From assembly GCA_023213395.1 (NCBI GenBank), contig CM041465.1, positions 22,320,001-22,384,000 on the forward strand: a DNA stretch of 64,000 nucleotides, written 5' to 3'. Both the position numbers and the translations under genes were made by a program. The notes beneath the pieces were generated by a model that was not told the origin of the DNA, searched no databases, and saw nothing but the letters and a program-made list of their open reading frames with translations. Positions 35,211-45,738 of the stretch are shown here, piece by piece. Every line of letters starts with the position of its first letter. Position 1 is the first letter of the stretch. This DNA is from Cycas panzhihuaensis. Lineage: Eukaryota > Cycadophyta.

Positions 35211-36897
35211 CCTGAGACCTCCTCAGGGTTGTCACTATTGTATGGGTCTGCATCCTACTCCTTAATGACCTCGTAGCCATCTACTCCACTAGCTAATCAT
35301 ATCGCGTCTAGATATGATCCCTCTCCCCCTCCACTCCTTAAAGCCTCTCCTCCAGTATGGCTTTCTTGATGTAGCTCTCTGCATATTTACCTGCCACTCC
35401 TCCTCCATGAGTCTCTAGAGCCAAGTCCCAACCTCATAAAGCATCTCTCTTCATGACTACCTAGTCCCTCTCCATGTGAATCCCATCTAGATTCCCCTTG
35501 TAGTTGTTCGACCCTTGCTTGGTGCTCTTAGGACTCTACCATCCACCTACCCCTGGCCTTGATCAATGGGGCAAATGCCATTATGTATGCCCCTACTGAT
35601 CGTAGCTCCTCTCTAACTAAGATGGGAGGTTATCCCTCCATGTAGATCTAGGGGAATATCTCCTAGGTTGCCACCTCCACCAACCTCACCATCTTTACTA
35701 CTCTTGTTAAATCACACATACTATGTGTTAGTCCATATATACATATATTAAGACCTTAAAATCAAATCAAAGTAAGCTATCTAGGTAGCTAGTAGTCAAA
35801 AGATATTAAGAAAGGGTAGTGTCTTACCTCCTGCGATAGTCGGATCCTTGATTCAGATGACCACCCTCTTCAGCCTCTAGAACCACCTCTCCTACCTCAT
35901 GACTTATCAAGACCTCTCCCATCTCTTCCCCTCTATCTTTCATAGCTATGGCTACCTCTGCTATCATCACCATCACTAGAGCCCTACCTACTCCTCTCTC
36001 TCTCTGTGCTGGTGGCCTACCTCCTCCTGTAACTTTAGACAGACATGCCTCTCCTCCTACAGCTCCAAAAGGACTTACCTCACCTTTGGTAACTCTTGAG
36101 GGACCTGCCTCTCTACTTGTAGCTCCTGATGGGCCTACCTTACCACCTCCATCATCACCTCCATCCTTATCAAGATCACCTCCTAACTCCCCTACTATAT
36201 CATCATTGTCCCAATGCACTCCTCTATATAGATTAGCTATATAGTCTACCAGGGTAAGGAGGACTAATGACATCACCTCCGCCAATCTCCTAACATGTAC
36301 CTGGTCCTCAGTCCCCCTGAACTAATTCTGCCACCTGTTCTCTATAAGTACTCATGCTAAGATAGGATGAGGCCCTCCTAGTGGCACCACTACCCCAAAA
36401 TAATTGAAAAACTAGTACTCTAGTAGGGTGCAATATAAAAAACCTCCTTTCCCTTCCACTTAGATAGCATCTAGTTGAGAAATCATATTTGCTGCTACCA
36501 GGGCAGACCAATCCAACCTCTCTCCAACCTTACACCTCCTCATAGTATCCATCAACCAGCTTGATATGTCCTTATAGTTCTATTTTTGGGAAATCCAGAA
36601 CATAATACCTAGTGTGATAAGCTTCCTCACCCAAGGAATCCTAGACATTACCATCGTCTGTACCGACACTCCCCATCGGTCCCACTTACCTTGACCCATG
36701 AAATACATGGTTATCTCTTTGTGTGTAGCATCTGTACTAAGCAATGTCCCTAGTGATGCTAGCACTCTCCCTGCCGGTACTCCCAAGATCCTCCTAATGT
36801 CTCCTAGTATGATCATGATGTCCCCTACCTGGGAAAGGTGGAAGATATGTCACCTATAATCCTAGTGGAAGACTATGTCCACTAGGAGGTGCTAGTC
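35211..36897. repeat. Tandem duplication in TatA, copy 2 (about 1687 bp)
   Basis: Same start motif. Similarity ends near AGGAGGTGCTAGTCT at 36884-36898. Only copy 2 is joined to the promoter-proximal part of the antisense gene. Copy 1 is joined to its 3' end. Confidence 0.93.
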
Positions 36898-37180
36898 TAA
36901 TGCATACTATAGTGTCTTGATGATTTTAGCAACCTATAGTATCCTAATGTCTGCCTGTCACCTGCAACATCATCTCTATAAAACTCATCATCATTACTTT
37001 GATGTTCTCATGATTTTCTGCCATGATAACCACCTGATAAAACCATCTAAGAATCAGTCTAAATAGCTATTAGGACATGCATAATCACCCTTGAGATGTT
37101 CTTAACTCCACTAAGCTGAGCTATCCATCCCCTTGGGCCTCCCTTTCTTCTTTTTTCCCACTTTTTCTCTCTGTCCCACA

Positions 37181-37208
37181 TCAAACTTTATGGTATTGTA
37201 GAGTTTGA
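37181..37208. other. Hairpin in intron 1 of the TatA antisense gene
   Basis: TCAAACT (37181-37187) and AGTTTGA (37202-37208) are inverted around a GGTATTG centre. It has the same place and core as the TatB hairpin. Confidence 0.75.
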
Positions 37209-37712
37209 CATGGGCCCCACTGAGACTTTTGTGTCCCCTCAATAGCCTTATGCAAAACTTTATGGCACTACAATATTTGCTACAGGGTCATTATTCCCCC
37301 TGTAAAAAGGGGGGATGCCTAAAAATCCCAAAAGTTTTGCCTGAGTGGGCTAAGGCTAGGCCTACTATAACCAAGGCTACCTAATGCCCTAGTCCTCCTC
37401 CTCTCTGAGCCCCAATCAGGCTCTAGAGGGTCCTCAATTGCCCTTAAGGGGCCAAAAATAGCTCAAAAACTATAAAATAGTCATCGAAAATAAATGAAAA
37501 AATGGAGAGGGTAGGGGGTAATCCACTCACTAGATCCATCCTAGCCACTGCTATCTAATCGTCTGAGTTGTGTCGGCTATCTCCTCATCTTAATCCAATG
37601 GTCAGATCTCTTATTGTGTGCCTCTAAAATCGGGTAATACTCCATTGTGTAGAGGAAGGGCTCTAGATCGATCGTGAGCCTATGAAAATGAATCTCGTTT
37701 TTGCCCTCCTTC

Positions 37713-37727
37713 CTTTATATATATGGG
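37713..37727 (-). promoter_or_regulatory. TATA box of TatA antisense gene
   Basis: The complement reads CCCATATATATAAAG, about 160 bp upstream of exon 1, in the position of the CCTATATAAGG boxes of TatB, TatE and TatF. Confidence 0.6.
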
Positions 37728-38287
37728 GGGCCCAAGGGGAAACTCTTCCTCTACTTTTATCGCAATAGCCCTCGTGACCATCTCTTTACCCTTATTACCT
37801 TTGCCTTCTGGATCCATCCCCTGTTTTGCCTCTGTGGCCTCTATTTTAGACCTTTTTGGTGTATTTATAATGATCCCTCCAATCTCTTATAGCCCCCCTA
37901 TCTTAATTTTTATGTCACTCCAAAACATACTCATGTTTATACTCCTTTGGCTCATCTTGTCACTCTAGGTCCATTTGTACTGCCTATTCAAGATATTGGG
38001 GCTCCCAAAGGAAGCACCTTCCGTATTTTGGACCTCATCCTAATCCTTTTAGTGACCTTTGGGGCCCCAAAGGGGCCTTCCCCATCACCGTCTCTTCACC
38101 CCTTCGTTAGATCAGTTTCCTCATCCCCAAGTAGCCTCTTTAAGACTCTCCTATTTTTTTTGACCCATATTTGTAGCCCTATGAGTGATCTATAGCCCTA
38201 TTGCTACCTCTTTTCCATTCTCTCTACTTATCGACCTCGTTGTCATCCTTTCTTCTACCATCTAACATAAATCCTCATCTTCTTATT
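37728..38287 (+). other. TatA spacer before archaeal-type RNase H
   Basis: No gene recognised. It is homologous to 5756-6313 of TatB. CTCCCAAAGGAAGCACC (38007) matches the conserved piece there. Confidence 0.5.
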
Positions 38288-38820
38288 ATGGCATTACTCA
38301 TCTTCACTAATAGAGGAAGTTGTGGAAATCTAGGCCCTTCTACTACTGTGTGGATCCTCTGTGACCCTTCTGGATGTGACTATTTGAATTCTAGAGTCTT
38401 TCTTCCCAAGGCCACAAATAATAAAGCTAAGTACATAACTATTATTGAGGCCCTTACTGATGCGCTCCATTTCCACCATGATCTTATTGTCCTGATTTAT
38501 GACTCTCATCATATCTTACCCAAGTTTACCATATATGTTATCTATGCTTGAGAGCTCTCGCTTTGACTGCTAGGTCCCTTCTATCTCATTTCTCTTCCAT
38601 AGATATCTAACACATTCCTTGAGACCAAAACTTTAAGGCCAATAGCCTTGTCTACTGCATCCTCGAGCATTGTCTCCCTCTTCTCGACGAACCCCCCTTG
38701 AGGAACCTATTGGGTGGCCCAAACACCCTAGTTTTGGGTTCATCGCATCATCCATCTTACAATCTATTAACACCTTTAAAAGTTGGCTACTAATGAGGTT
38801 AAAACATGGTGACCATTAGG
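38288..38820 (+). pseudogene. TatA archaeal-type RNase H domain, inactivated
   Basis: It starts MALLIFTNRGSCGNLGPS and has KATNNKAKYITIIEALTDALHF and YDSHHI. The first acid (Asp of FTD) is Asn and the Glu of NNEAKY is Lys, both explained by G-to-A changes. The frame is open to 38551 and broken after. It ends near the conserved ATGGTGACCATTAG (homologous to NYGDY*). Placement is as in TatB. Confidence 0.82.
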
Positions 38821-39184
38821 CTTTTTTTTTTCTTCCCTTTGTCATCCGTACCACCCCCAACATATTGACCTTCATATGTACATATCTCTCATTCATAGTA
38901 TTTAGTTGATCATGTTTATGACTATCACCACCATTCACCTTGCATATGTGTGATGGGGCATCCCCCTCATCTACCCTCTCTTTTATTAGACTTTTGGGCA
39001 ACGTATAGGTAGCCCCTATGTTGCCTCTCTCTTCTCCCTATCTACACATCCCACCACAACACTTGCCCTTACAATTAGATGATGACACCGCTATACTTTG
39101 ATGCATGTTACTAACTTTTGTGTTGCTAGAATTCGCCATCACACCACTCTTCTAAGCAATGAGGCTTTGCTACTGAGAGGGTAG
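38821..39184 (+). other. TatA tail before 3' LTR
   Basis: The non-coding block conserved before Tat 3' LTRs: GATGGGGCATCCCCCTCAT at 38951, GTAGCCCCTATGTTGCC near 39008, GTGTTGCTAGAATTCGCC near 39119. No convincing polypurine tract. Confidence 0.6.
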
Positions 39185-41562
39185 TGTTTCTTGGCTACCA
39201 AGAATGGACATGGGTGACTCGACTTAGGTAAGTACAGGTATGCTTCTATCCTCACTCCCATCAGCTTTAGAGATTGTTGATAGAGGTACATTGCATATTA
39301 ATTAGTTGAGTGTGTAATTATTATGCATTTATTTCATGTTCATGCTGCATCTTGACACTTTTAGCCTATGATGACTCAGGATACACATCCCATGGCACTC
39401 TACAACCCTCTGCCATGTCTCCATGATGTCTCCAAGTACTTTTATCCCCTGTAGCCTATTTTACACCATCCATTAGCATGGCATAGTCCCTAAAACTCTA
39501 TTTAGGCTTGGTTGTCACCCTTATGCACCATGTATTCCTTTTTTGGAGTCCATGACCATTGTTTTCTTGCCTATTGGGGTCCCTCTAGGTCCCATAACCC
39601 CCCTTAACACCTTAACATTGTATTATGCTCTCTTAGGGTCTATGACCCCACTTTTTGGAAGCCCCTAAGCTCTCCCCTTTCTTATTTTACTTTAGTTTTG
39701 GCCACACTACTGTAAACTCTATGGTACCATTGAAAACTTTGCAATACTGTAAAGTTTACCATGGTGTGACTATTTAAAACCATTTTTTTATCTAGCCATA
39801 AATAATTTTATATTTAATATGATATTACCATGTGGCATTGGGCTATTTCCCGCGTAGAGCAAATCCTAATCACTCGTTGGGATAGGGTTGGATTCAAAAA
39901 CCTAAAATTCACCTCATTTTCATTCTTCTTACTCTATTTTTTCTCCATCTTCTCAAGAAAAAGTTATGAACCAACTCCAACCCTACAATGCTTTCTCCAC
40001 ATTCTAGGTAGTAGTTCCTATAGGGTAGAAAACATGAGCTGTGGGTCTATCATAGGGCTTGCTAAGATAGAGCCACATTCCAAATGCTTTACCAAGCCTC
40101 AAGCATCATTTCTTCTATAGGTTAGGCTTCTTTTTCGTGGTATTATAGGGATTTTCTAGCAATCCCCTAAAGGGAACCCCCCTATCAGCTAGTTTACCAG
40201 ATAGATATGCCTCACTAGGGCATAAGTATCCTTTTGTTTGTCTTTTCCTGCTTACATATGTGAAGTTCTCCTTCATCTTTCTGTATTAGGAGGAAAACCC
40301 TCCTTTATATTGGCTTATCCTCCTCTTTCACAAAGTTTTCTTAGGGTCCATCTAAGGAGGTGGTAGAAAAAGTGGTCTGTGGGAGGGTGAAAGGAGTTTT
40401 AGGCAGGGTTCCATACACCTTCTCCTCAAGGGCAGCCCCCTTCTTCCCTTTTCCTTCCCTATACCTTCCTTGCTTACCCAAAAACTATTGGAGTAGGGAG
40501 CTCTTCCAATTACAGTGTTAGAAGCCCCTTACTATGCTTGCAACTAGCCACCAAGAACCCCATACAACTTGGTTATCAACCCTCTTTTGTGTCTTTTTTA
40601 GCTTTGGGATTTCTTTTGCAAAATCCTGTAAAAGTTACACTTTGCAACTTTTGTAGCTTTGCAACTTTTATAGCTTTCTTGCAACTTTTCCTTTCATATG
40701 TAAAACTTGTTTTACTTTTACTATTAAGTGCTTTTGACTCTTTTAGCCATTTGCTCAAGTACTTGTGAATGCATAGACTTTCAGTTGGGAGGGTTAGCCA
40801 TTCAGAGGCTACCCATCTTCTTGCCTTTCACCCCCCTTTTCTCCCTCATTATCTATTTGTTGTGAATAGAAGATAAAGCAACACTAACATTGTATGTTTT
40901 GTTATTTGATAGATATTTGTTAAGCTTATCTTCTTTTTCCCCTTTTCCTTTGAAGAGGAACATATATATAAATATATATTTTCTTGTATGCACTTGCTCC
41001 CACACACAACTAGTGCCCCTTGGGAAAGGGCAAACCTTGTGTTGTGCAGGTTCCACATGTTTCAGAGTGAATAAAGACCTCTGTTGTAGGTGCACCTCCC
41101 TTTCCCTATTGTTATTATTATGCTTTAAAATTCTAAATAGAGGCATTTCATTCTTTCCTTTTAGTTTGTTTTACATTTGAGTATTAGGGAAGGTAAGGAA
41201 GCCACCTCTCACCGATGCTCTCTTTGCCATACCATCCATGGTAAGGCGGATCAAGGAGGCAAGCTTGGAACATGAAGGAAGCTAGGAAGATACTACATCA
41301 ATCATGCAATTCCCAAGTATGTTTTTCCCACCTTGTCTTTCCTCTTCTCACCCTTTTTCCCCCTTCTATTTCCAAATAAATAAATAAAGACTACAGGAAT
41401 ATACAACTTGTATTCTATTATTTGTTATTATTTGCCTAATTTAGTTGCACAGAGAAAGATAGTTAACTCGTACAAAAAGGTATTATCTCTCTCCACTCAC
41501 ATCTTTACATTTTTCCTCTCTTGCTTAAACCCTCATTTCTGCTAGGATTTCAATGAGATGGG
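39185..41562 (+). repeat. TatA 3' LTR, cut by TatE
   Basis: It begins TGTTTCTTGGC, with GACTTAGGTAAGTAC nearby. A hairpin module (AAACTCTATGGTACC ... GTAAAGTTTACC) lies at 39714-39762 and AGGGAAGGTAAGGAAGCCACC near 41188. It is cut at 41562. The remaining few hundred bases should lie beyond TatE, outside the window. Short open frames inside are not considered genes. Confidence 0.85.
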
Positions 41563-43261
41563 TGGATGCGCGTATATATATGTAAAGTATATATCAAAAC
41601 ATAATGCTTATATTAGAGAAATAACTACTGCAAATAAACTCTACTCTCCTCAAGCAATCATACATGTCAAGCAAGAAAGAGGGAAGGGAAGCCTCAGGAT
41701 GGCTAAACCATCACCTAAGGTTCTCCACATAGCCCTTTAGCACAGCAAGGTAAGGACAAACAACAACTTATGATAGCTAAGAAGCATGAGGATAAGTGTA
41801 ACAAAGTGTTGGGGAGGTATCAAGGAGACGGAGTTACTATGGGTAGCAATACATCACACAAACCCTTCCCAAGACTTTCAAGGGATACCAAGCAACATTG
41901 GGGATATTATGGGGGTCCAAATGAGAGGTGTGAAGACCTAGAATCAGCGTAGTAAGGGATGCATACACTGATAATCTAGCACAGGCCTAAGGTTCACCTT
42001 CTCCTAATTAATCCAAGAGAAGCATGGGAGCAGGAGAAGAAAGGTGGGAAGGGGGTTGCCCTTGGGGAGTAGCCCTAAGTGGGACTACCCCTACCTTACT
42101 CCCTTCACCCAACCTTTATGGATCTTCTCCCACTGCTTCCTTAAGTAAAACTAGTAGAGGAAAGGTGAAAACCTAGAGATACAAGGCTAAACTCAATGGA
42201 AAGAATGTCTACTACAGCTAAATAGAAAGAAAGCAAGCAAACACACTTGAAAATAAGTCTAACAAAGAAATAACATATAAGAAACTCTGAAGAAAGGACC
42301 TAAGGTACCTGCTGGGCTGAGTCTAGGGTAGGTTTGCCCTTGTAACCAGTGAAGAAGAAGAGTTCCTATAGGGTTTTGTAGGAGGTTTCCCTAGGGATGG
42401 CTATAGCAGACACTTGTTAGGGCGAATATAGAAGAGAACCACACCGAACTTGCTTGAGAATGCCTGGAGAGGAAGAAAGAAAGAACATAAACTATAGCAG
42501 GAGATAGTTAAGTTGGAGAGCCAAAAGAGATCTCAAAGAGGTAAAATGATGATGGTTTTAGGATTTATACCCATCCCAACCCTAAACAAGTGAATAGGGT
42601 GCAAATAGGGCTGAGTTGGGCATGAGGCCATATGGCAATTCCACGAAAAAAGTGAGAATTGCTACGGCAATTTTAAAAAATAACTTACAATAGTCGCACC
42701 GCGGTAAACTTTATGGTACCATGATAAACTTTGCGGTACCATTAAGTTTACAGTGGTGTGAGACTAGAAAGCCAAAATGGCAATAATCTGGGTTTTGGGA
42801 GCCTTAGGAGGTGATGTGGCAAGCCTGGGAGGGGCTGCCCCCCCTGTCTAGGTGGCTAGGACAGTCCAAAAGGCGTATGAATAAGGCCCAAAGAGGCATC
42901 AAAGGCTAAAGGTCCCAGAAATGTCATGGTAAGAGCTCAAAATTAGGGCATGAATGGGTCATACAAATCAAATGAGGCTTGAGGTAGTGTGGAGATAGTG
43001 CGGAGGGTCCTAAAGTGCCATGGGGATGCCTACCTTATGGAAAGGTAGGTCTAATTGGGTCATCATAGGCTCACAATACGAGAAGTAGCATGATCAAACC
43101 AAATGGATGCAAGGTGATCATACAAATGAAGTAGTCAATCATGCAATGAGGCAATACTTCTGTCAACCGTTCCAAAGAAATAGTAGAGGTGAAAAGGAAG
43201 AAGCATACCTGCACTTACCTGAGTCGACCTATCCGTATCCATTCCCAGTAACCGGGAAACA
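41563..43261 (-). repeat. TatE 3' LTR with about 1-kb internal deletion
   Basis: It starts TGTTTCCCGGTTAC (complement from 43261) and keeps only the last bases, GCGCATCCA (41571-41563). Between 41572 and the next homologous base, about 1 kb present in TatC (1401-2400) is missing, including the GGGAAGGTAAGGAAGCC region. TATA is the complement of 42562-42572, and the hairpin module is near 42703-42755. Confidence 0.85.
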
Positions 43262-43344
43262 TTGCCACCTTGGCAGCAGAGCCTCGCTGCTCGGAAGCAT
43301 GGTGCAATGGCAAATGCTGGTAACAAAACTGTCAGTAGCACATG

Positions 43345-43364
43345 TGTATATATATATATATATA
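43345..43364. repeat. TA microsatellite in TatE tail
   Basis: A 20-bp TA run at the position of the 63-bp run in TatD. Confidence 0.9.
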
Positions 43365-43569
43365 AATCATGATCATAATGAGAGTCAAGGGTACTAGCAA
43401 GTGTCATGGTGAAATATGTGGATATAAGGATAGGGGTGGAGATGACATAGGGGCTGCCTATGTGCCACCCGAGAGTCAACTGAAAGCTAAGAAGAATGAG
43501 GGGGTTACCCCCATCATAAAAACATAGGGAGAAGTGCATGATGATGTTAGGTAAAAGGGTAAATGAGAA

Positions 43570-44112
43570 AACCCAGTAGTCGCCATAGTTTAACCTCATT
43601 AGCGGCTAGCTTTCAGAGGTATGAACGGATCACAAAGGTGAATCTACATGATAGCCTGAGACTTGGGCGACGGAGCGATTGAGAAAGTCTCAGGGGTAGT
43701 CAACAAGAAGAGGAAGGTGACACTCAAGGATGAGGTGAATGAGTCTATCTGCCTTAGTGTTGAAGGCCTAAGGGATGTGTCGGATGTCAACAGACTAGAA
43801 ATTAGCTAGTAGGGATCTGGCAGTCGAAGCGAGGGCTCTCAAGTGAGGGGATCGCACCTGGTAAACCTGGGTAGGATGGGACACCACCACTTGGGAGTCA
43901 TAAAGAAGAATAAAAGATCCATGATAGAAATGGAGTGCATTAGTGAGGACTTTAATAATGGCTATGTACTTAGCTTCGTTATTGGTGGCCTCGGAAAGGA
44001 AGATTCTCGAATGTAGAAAATCATATTTGAAAGGGCCGCGAATAATCCATGCGATGACAGAAGGTCTAGGGTTACCGCAACTTCCATCATCAGTAAAGAT
44101 GAAGAGAGTCAT
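43570..44112 (-). pseudogene. TatE archaeal-type RNase H domain, near-complete
   Basis: It starts MTLFIFTDDGSCGNPRPS and is open to a stop at 43795 (after ARSLLANF). The same frame goes on with VDIRHIP, NTKADRLIHLILE and ends near LNYGDYWV. All four acids are visible: FTDDG, NNEAKY, YDSQVV, KADRL. This is the best copy for recognising the fold (RVT_3/RNase HI). The open frame extends upstream to 44340, but the domain starts at 44112. It lies between the antisense gene and the 3' LTR. One internal stop probably inactivates it. Confidence 0.86.
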
Positions 44113-44649
44113 GGACGAGAGAAAGGAAAATATCTCGATAGAGAAAATGTACAATAATGTAGAAGTCAAGGTAAAAGAGGCTCGTATAGCAAGCAATAAA
44201 TGGCCGTGAAGGGTAGGAGGACCTAGCAATGAGGCTACCCAAGGACAATAGCAGGCTATCTGACCACTGGCTGAGAGCGGGTGGCAAAAGGGCACCCTGG
44301 GGTGCCAAAAGTTGCTTAAGAAAGCAAAGAAAGACTCCAAATAGAGGGAGCATTCTCTTTAGAGACCTTAGAGGCAAGAAAGGTCTACAAAAATGAGCCT
44401 AGGATGGTGAAATGAGCCAAATGAGTATAAACTTAGGCATGCACAGGGGTGGCATGTAAAACAATATATGAGGACCCTGTGAAAATGTATCAGCAATGCA
44501 TCATAAATGCATCCAAAGGAATGAGTAAAATGAAGGCTTTAGAAGCACAACAGAAAATAGGGCCTGAAGGCAAAGATGATCGGGGATAAGAAATGATCAA
44601 AAAGGCTGTCACAGGGGTGAAAACGGAGACAATGCTCGTCAGGGCCCCC
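44113..44649. other. TatE spacer between archaeal RNase H and antisense promoter
   Basis: No independent gene. The minus frame upstream of the RNase H is open to 44340 and could be an N-terminal extension. The rest is homologous to the spacers of the other Tat copies. Confidence 0.5.
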
Positions 44650-44662
44650 GCCTATATAAGGA
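44650..44662 (+). promoter_or_regulatory. TATA box of TatE antisense gene
   Basis: GCCTATATAAGGA. Twelve bases downstream, TGAAAATG and CATTTTCA (44669-44689) make an inverted repeat with a GAATT loop, near the expected transcription start. Confidence 0.72.
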
Positions 44663-45155
44663 AAATCGATGAAAATGGAATTCATTTTCACGGGCTCTCG
44701 AGAGAATCTAGAGCCCATTCCTTACGCAGTGAAAATCCACCTAACTTTGGAGGCACGCGAGGGAAGATTCGACCATCAGATCAGGGCTAGGAGATAGCCA
44801 TTGGGATCGCAGAGATGAGATGGCAAGTGCTAAGCCAGACCCAGTGAGTGGATCTCTGAAACCATAACCTATCTTGTGATTTAAAGTTAAATGCTTTTTA
44901 TAATTTTTATGTAGATTTTGGGTCCCATATGGGTGAAAAATGATCTCCCAGAGTCTAAATTGGACCCAGAGAGAGGCGGGACTGGGGCATTAAGTAGCCC
45001 TGGTCCCAATGGGCCTCGCTATGGCCCATGAGGGAAAACTTTTTAGTTTTGTGGGTAGAAAACCGCTCCTTTTGTGGGGTGACATTCATACTATGACAAA
45101 GATCGTGGTGCCATGATCTTTATCGCAGGGCCCTGATCGCCACAGGACCTGGGCT

Positions 45156-45179
45156 AAACTCCACAGTACTGTGTAGTTT
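45156..45179. other. Hairpin in intron 1 of the TatE antisense gene
   Basis: A perfect 12-bp palindrome CACAGTACTGTG (45162-45173) flanked by AAACT and AGTTT. A second, looser hairpin (AAAGATC / GATCTTT) lies near 45096-45120. Confidence 0.8.
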
Positions 45180-45733
45180 GGCGCAGTATGAAGGCACAAC
45201 TACAGAAAAAAGAAGATAGGGCCCCAAGGGACCCCAAATCTTGACCGAGTCAGGCTGAGAGGTAGTCTAGAGGATGAGGGATGAGTATAGATCAGAGTCT
45301 AATGTGTTCTATAGTATTTTGCAGGTCATGATTGTGGTGGAGAACCGCAGGAACATAAGTATAGTGATGCTTAGTTTCATTGAGATGATGTTGAGAGAGG
45401 ACAGGGAGATCGTACTAAAGTGTGGCCTACTAAAGGTCACGAGGACACCCCAGTACATATTGGATCAGCGATTACTAGTAGTTAAGTGTCACACTGGGAT
45501 AGGAAGAGACATGTCTTCAACTTATCCCAAGTGGGGGATGTATCAGTGACACCCAGGGATATCAGGAGGATACTGGGAGTACTGGTGATAGAGAGGCCGG
45601 TGACACTAGGAGCGCTGCCCAATAATGAGTCAGCACACAGGGAGGCTGTTATGTTCTTCATAGGCTCAAATAGGTGGGAGAAGCGAGGGATTCCTCTCCA
45701 GACCATGGTGATGTTGGGAGTTCCTCGGGTGAG

Positions 45734-45738
45734 GAAGC
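45734..45738. other. Left target-site duplication of TatF (GAAGC)
   Basis: Identical to 60087-60091. Removing TatF and one copy restores the Leu codon of RKL and the following frame. Confidence 0.93.

Larger units (their letters stand above)
33381..37554 (-). pseudogene. TatA antisense gene, with internal duplication, broken
   Basis: Exon 1 (37554-37531) begins ATA where sisters have ATG, then AVARMDL. The intron donor GTGAGT is at 37530 and the acceptor TTTTATCAG at 37034. Exon 2 carries VMMMSFIEMM. The body appears twice because of a 1694-bp tandem duplication: GDIRRILGVPAGRVLASLGTL, MYFMGQGKWDRWGVSVQTMV, RKLITLGIMFWIS, MSLDLLTLADYIVNLYRGVHW and a Gly/Pro/Glu-rich linker. A second intron (donor GTAAGA at 34133, acceptor near 34009) precedes the C-terminal part. 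Function is unknown. Confidence 0.78.
30811..41562 (+). mobile_element. TatA: oldest Tat element, 3' half
   Basis: Plus-strand remnant: RNase H, integrase, convergent spacer, antisense gene with a tandem duplication, archaeal-type RNase H, tail, and a 3' LTR that begins at 39185 and is cut at 41562 by TatE. The left edge is where TatB inserted in the RNase H region. The upstream half should lie left of the window, beyond TatB. Many C-to-T/G-to-A changes and stops mark it as old. Confidence 0.85.
41563..45738 (-). mobile_element. TatE segment 1: 3' LTR, archaeal RNase H, start of antisense gene
   Basis: Minus-strand Tat element inserted in the 3' LTR of TatA. This part holds the 3' LTR (43261 to 41563), tail, archaeal RNase H (44112 to about 43570), spacer, and on plus the first part of the antisense gene (44820-45738), where TatF interrupts it. 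It resumes at 60092 and runs past the right edge. Confidence 0.88.
44820..45738 (+). pseudogene. TatE antisense gene, part 1, interrupted by TatF
   Basis: Exon 1 (44820-44843) encodes MASAKPDP. Donor GTGAGT follows at 44844, and a 481-bp intron ends TATTTTGCAG at 45324. Exon 2 starts 45325 in phase 0 and contains VMLSFIEMM, then after a frameshift QVGDVSVTPRDIRRILGV, AHREAVMFFIGSNRWEKRGI and PLQTMVMLGVPRVRKL. TatF is inserted right after RKL. The reading continues at 60092 with ITLCILF, as in the uninterrupted TatA copy (RKLITLGIMFWIS). The gene runs against the strand of its own element. Confidence 0.83.

Noticed and set aside
34254-36244. Two Pro/Ser-rich open frames of 98 codons on plus (34254-34550, 35948-36244)
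   Set aside because: They are the opposite strand of the low-complexity linker of the antisense gene and appear twice because of the tandem duplication.
4175-41562. TatB and TatA as one tandem element sharing the middle LTR
   Set aside because: The LTR ending at 30810 is followed directly by RNase H coding sequence, without PBS, leader or gag, and the base after it aligns with mid-pol. Insertion of TatB into TatA is simpler.
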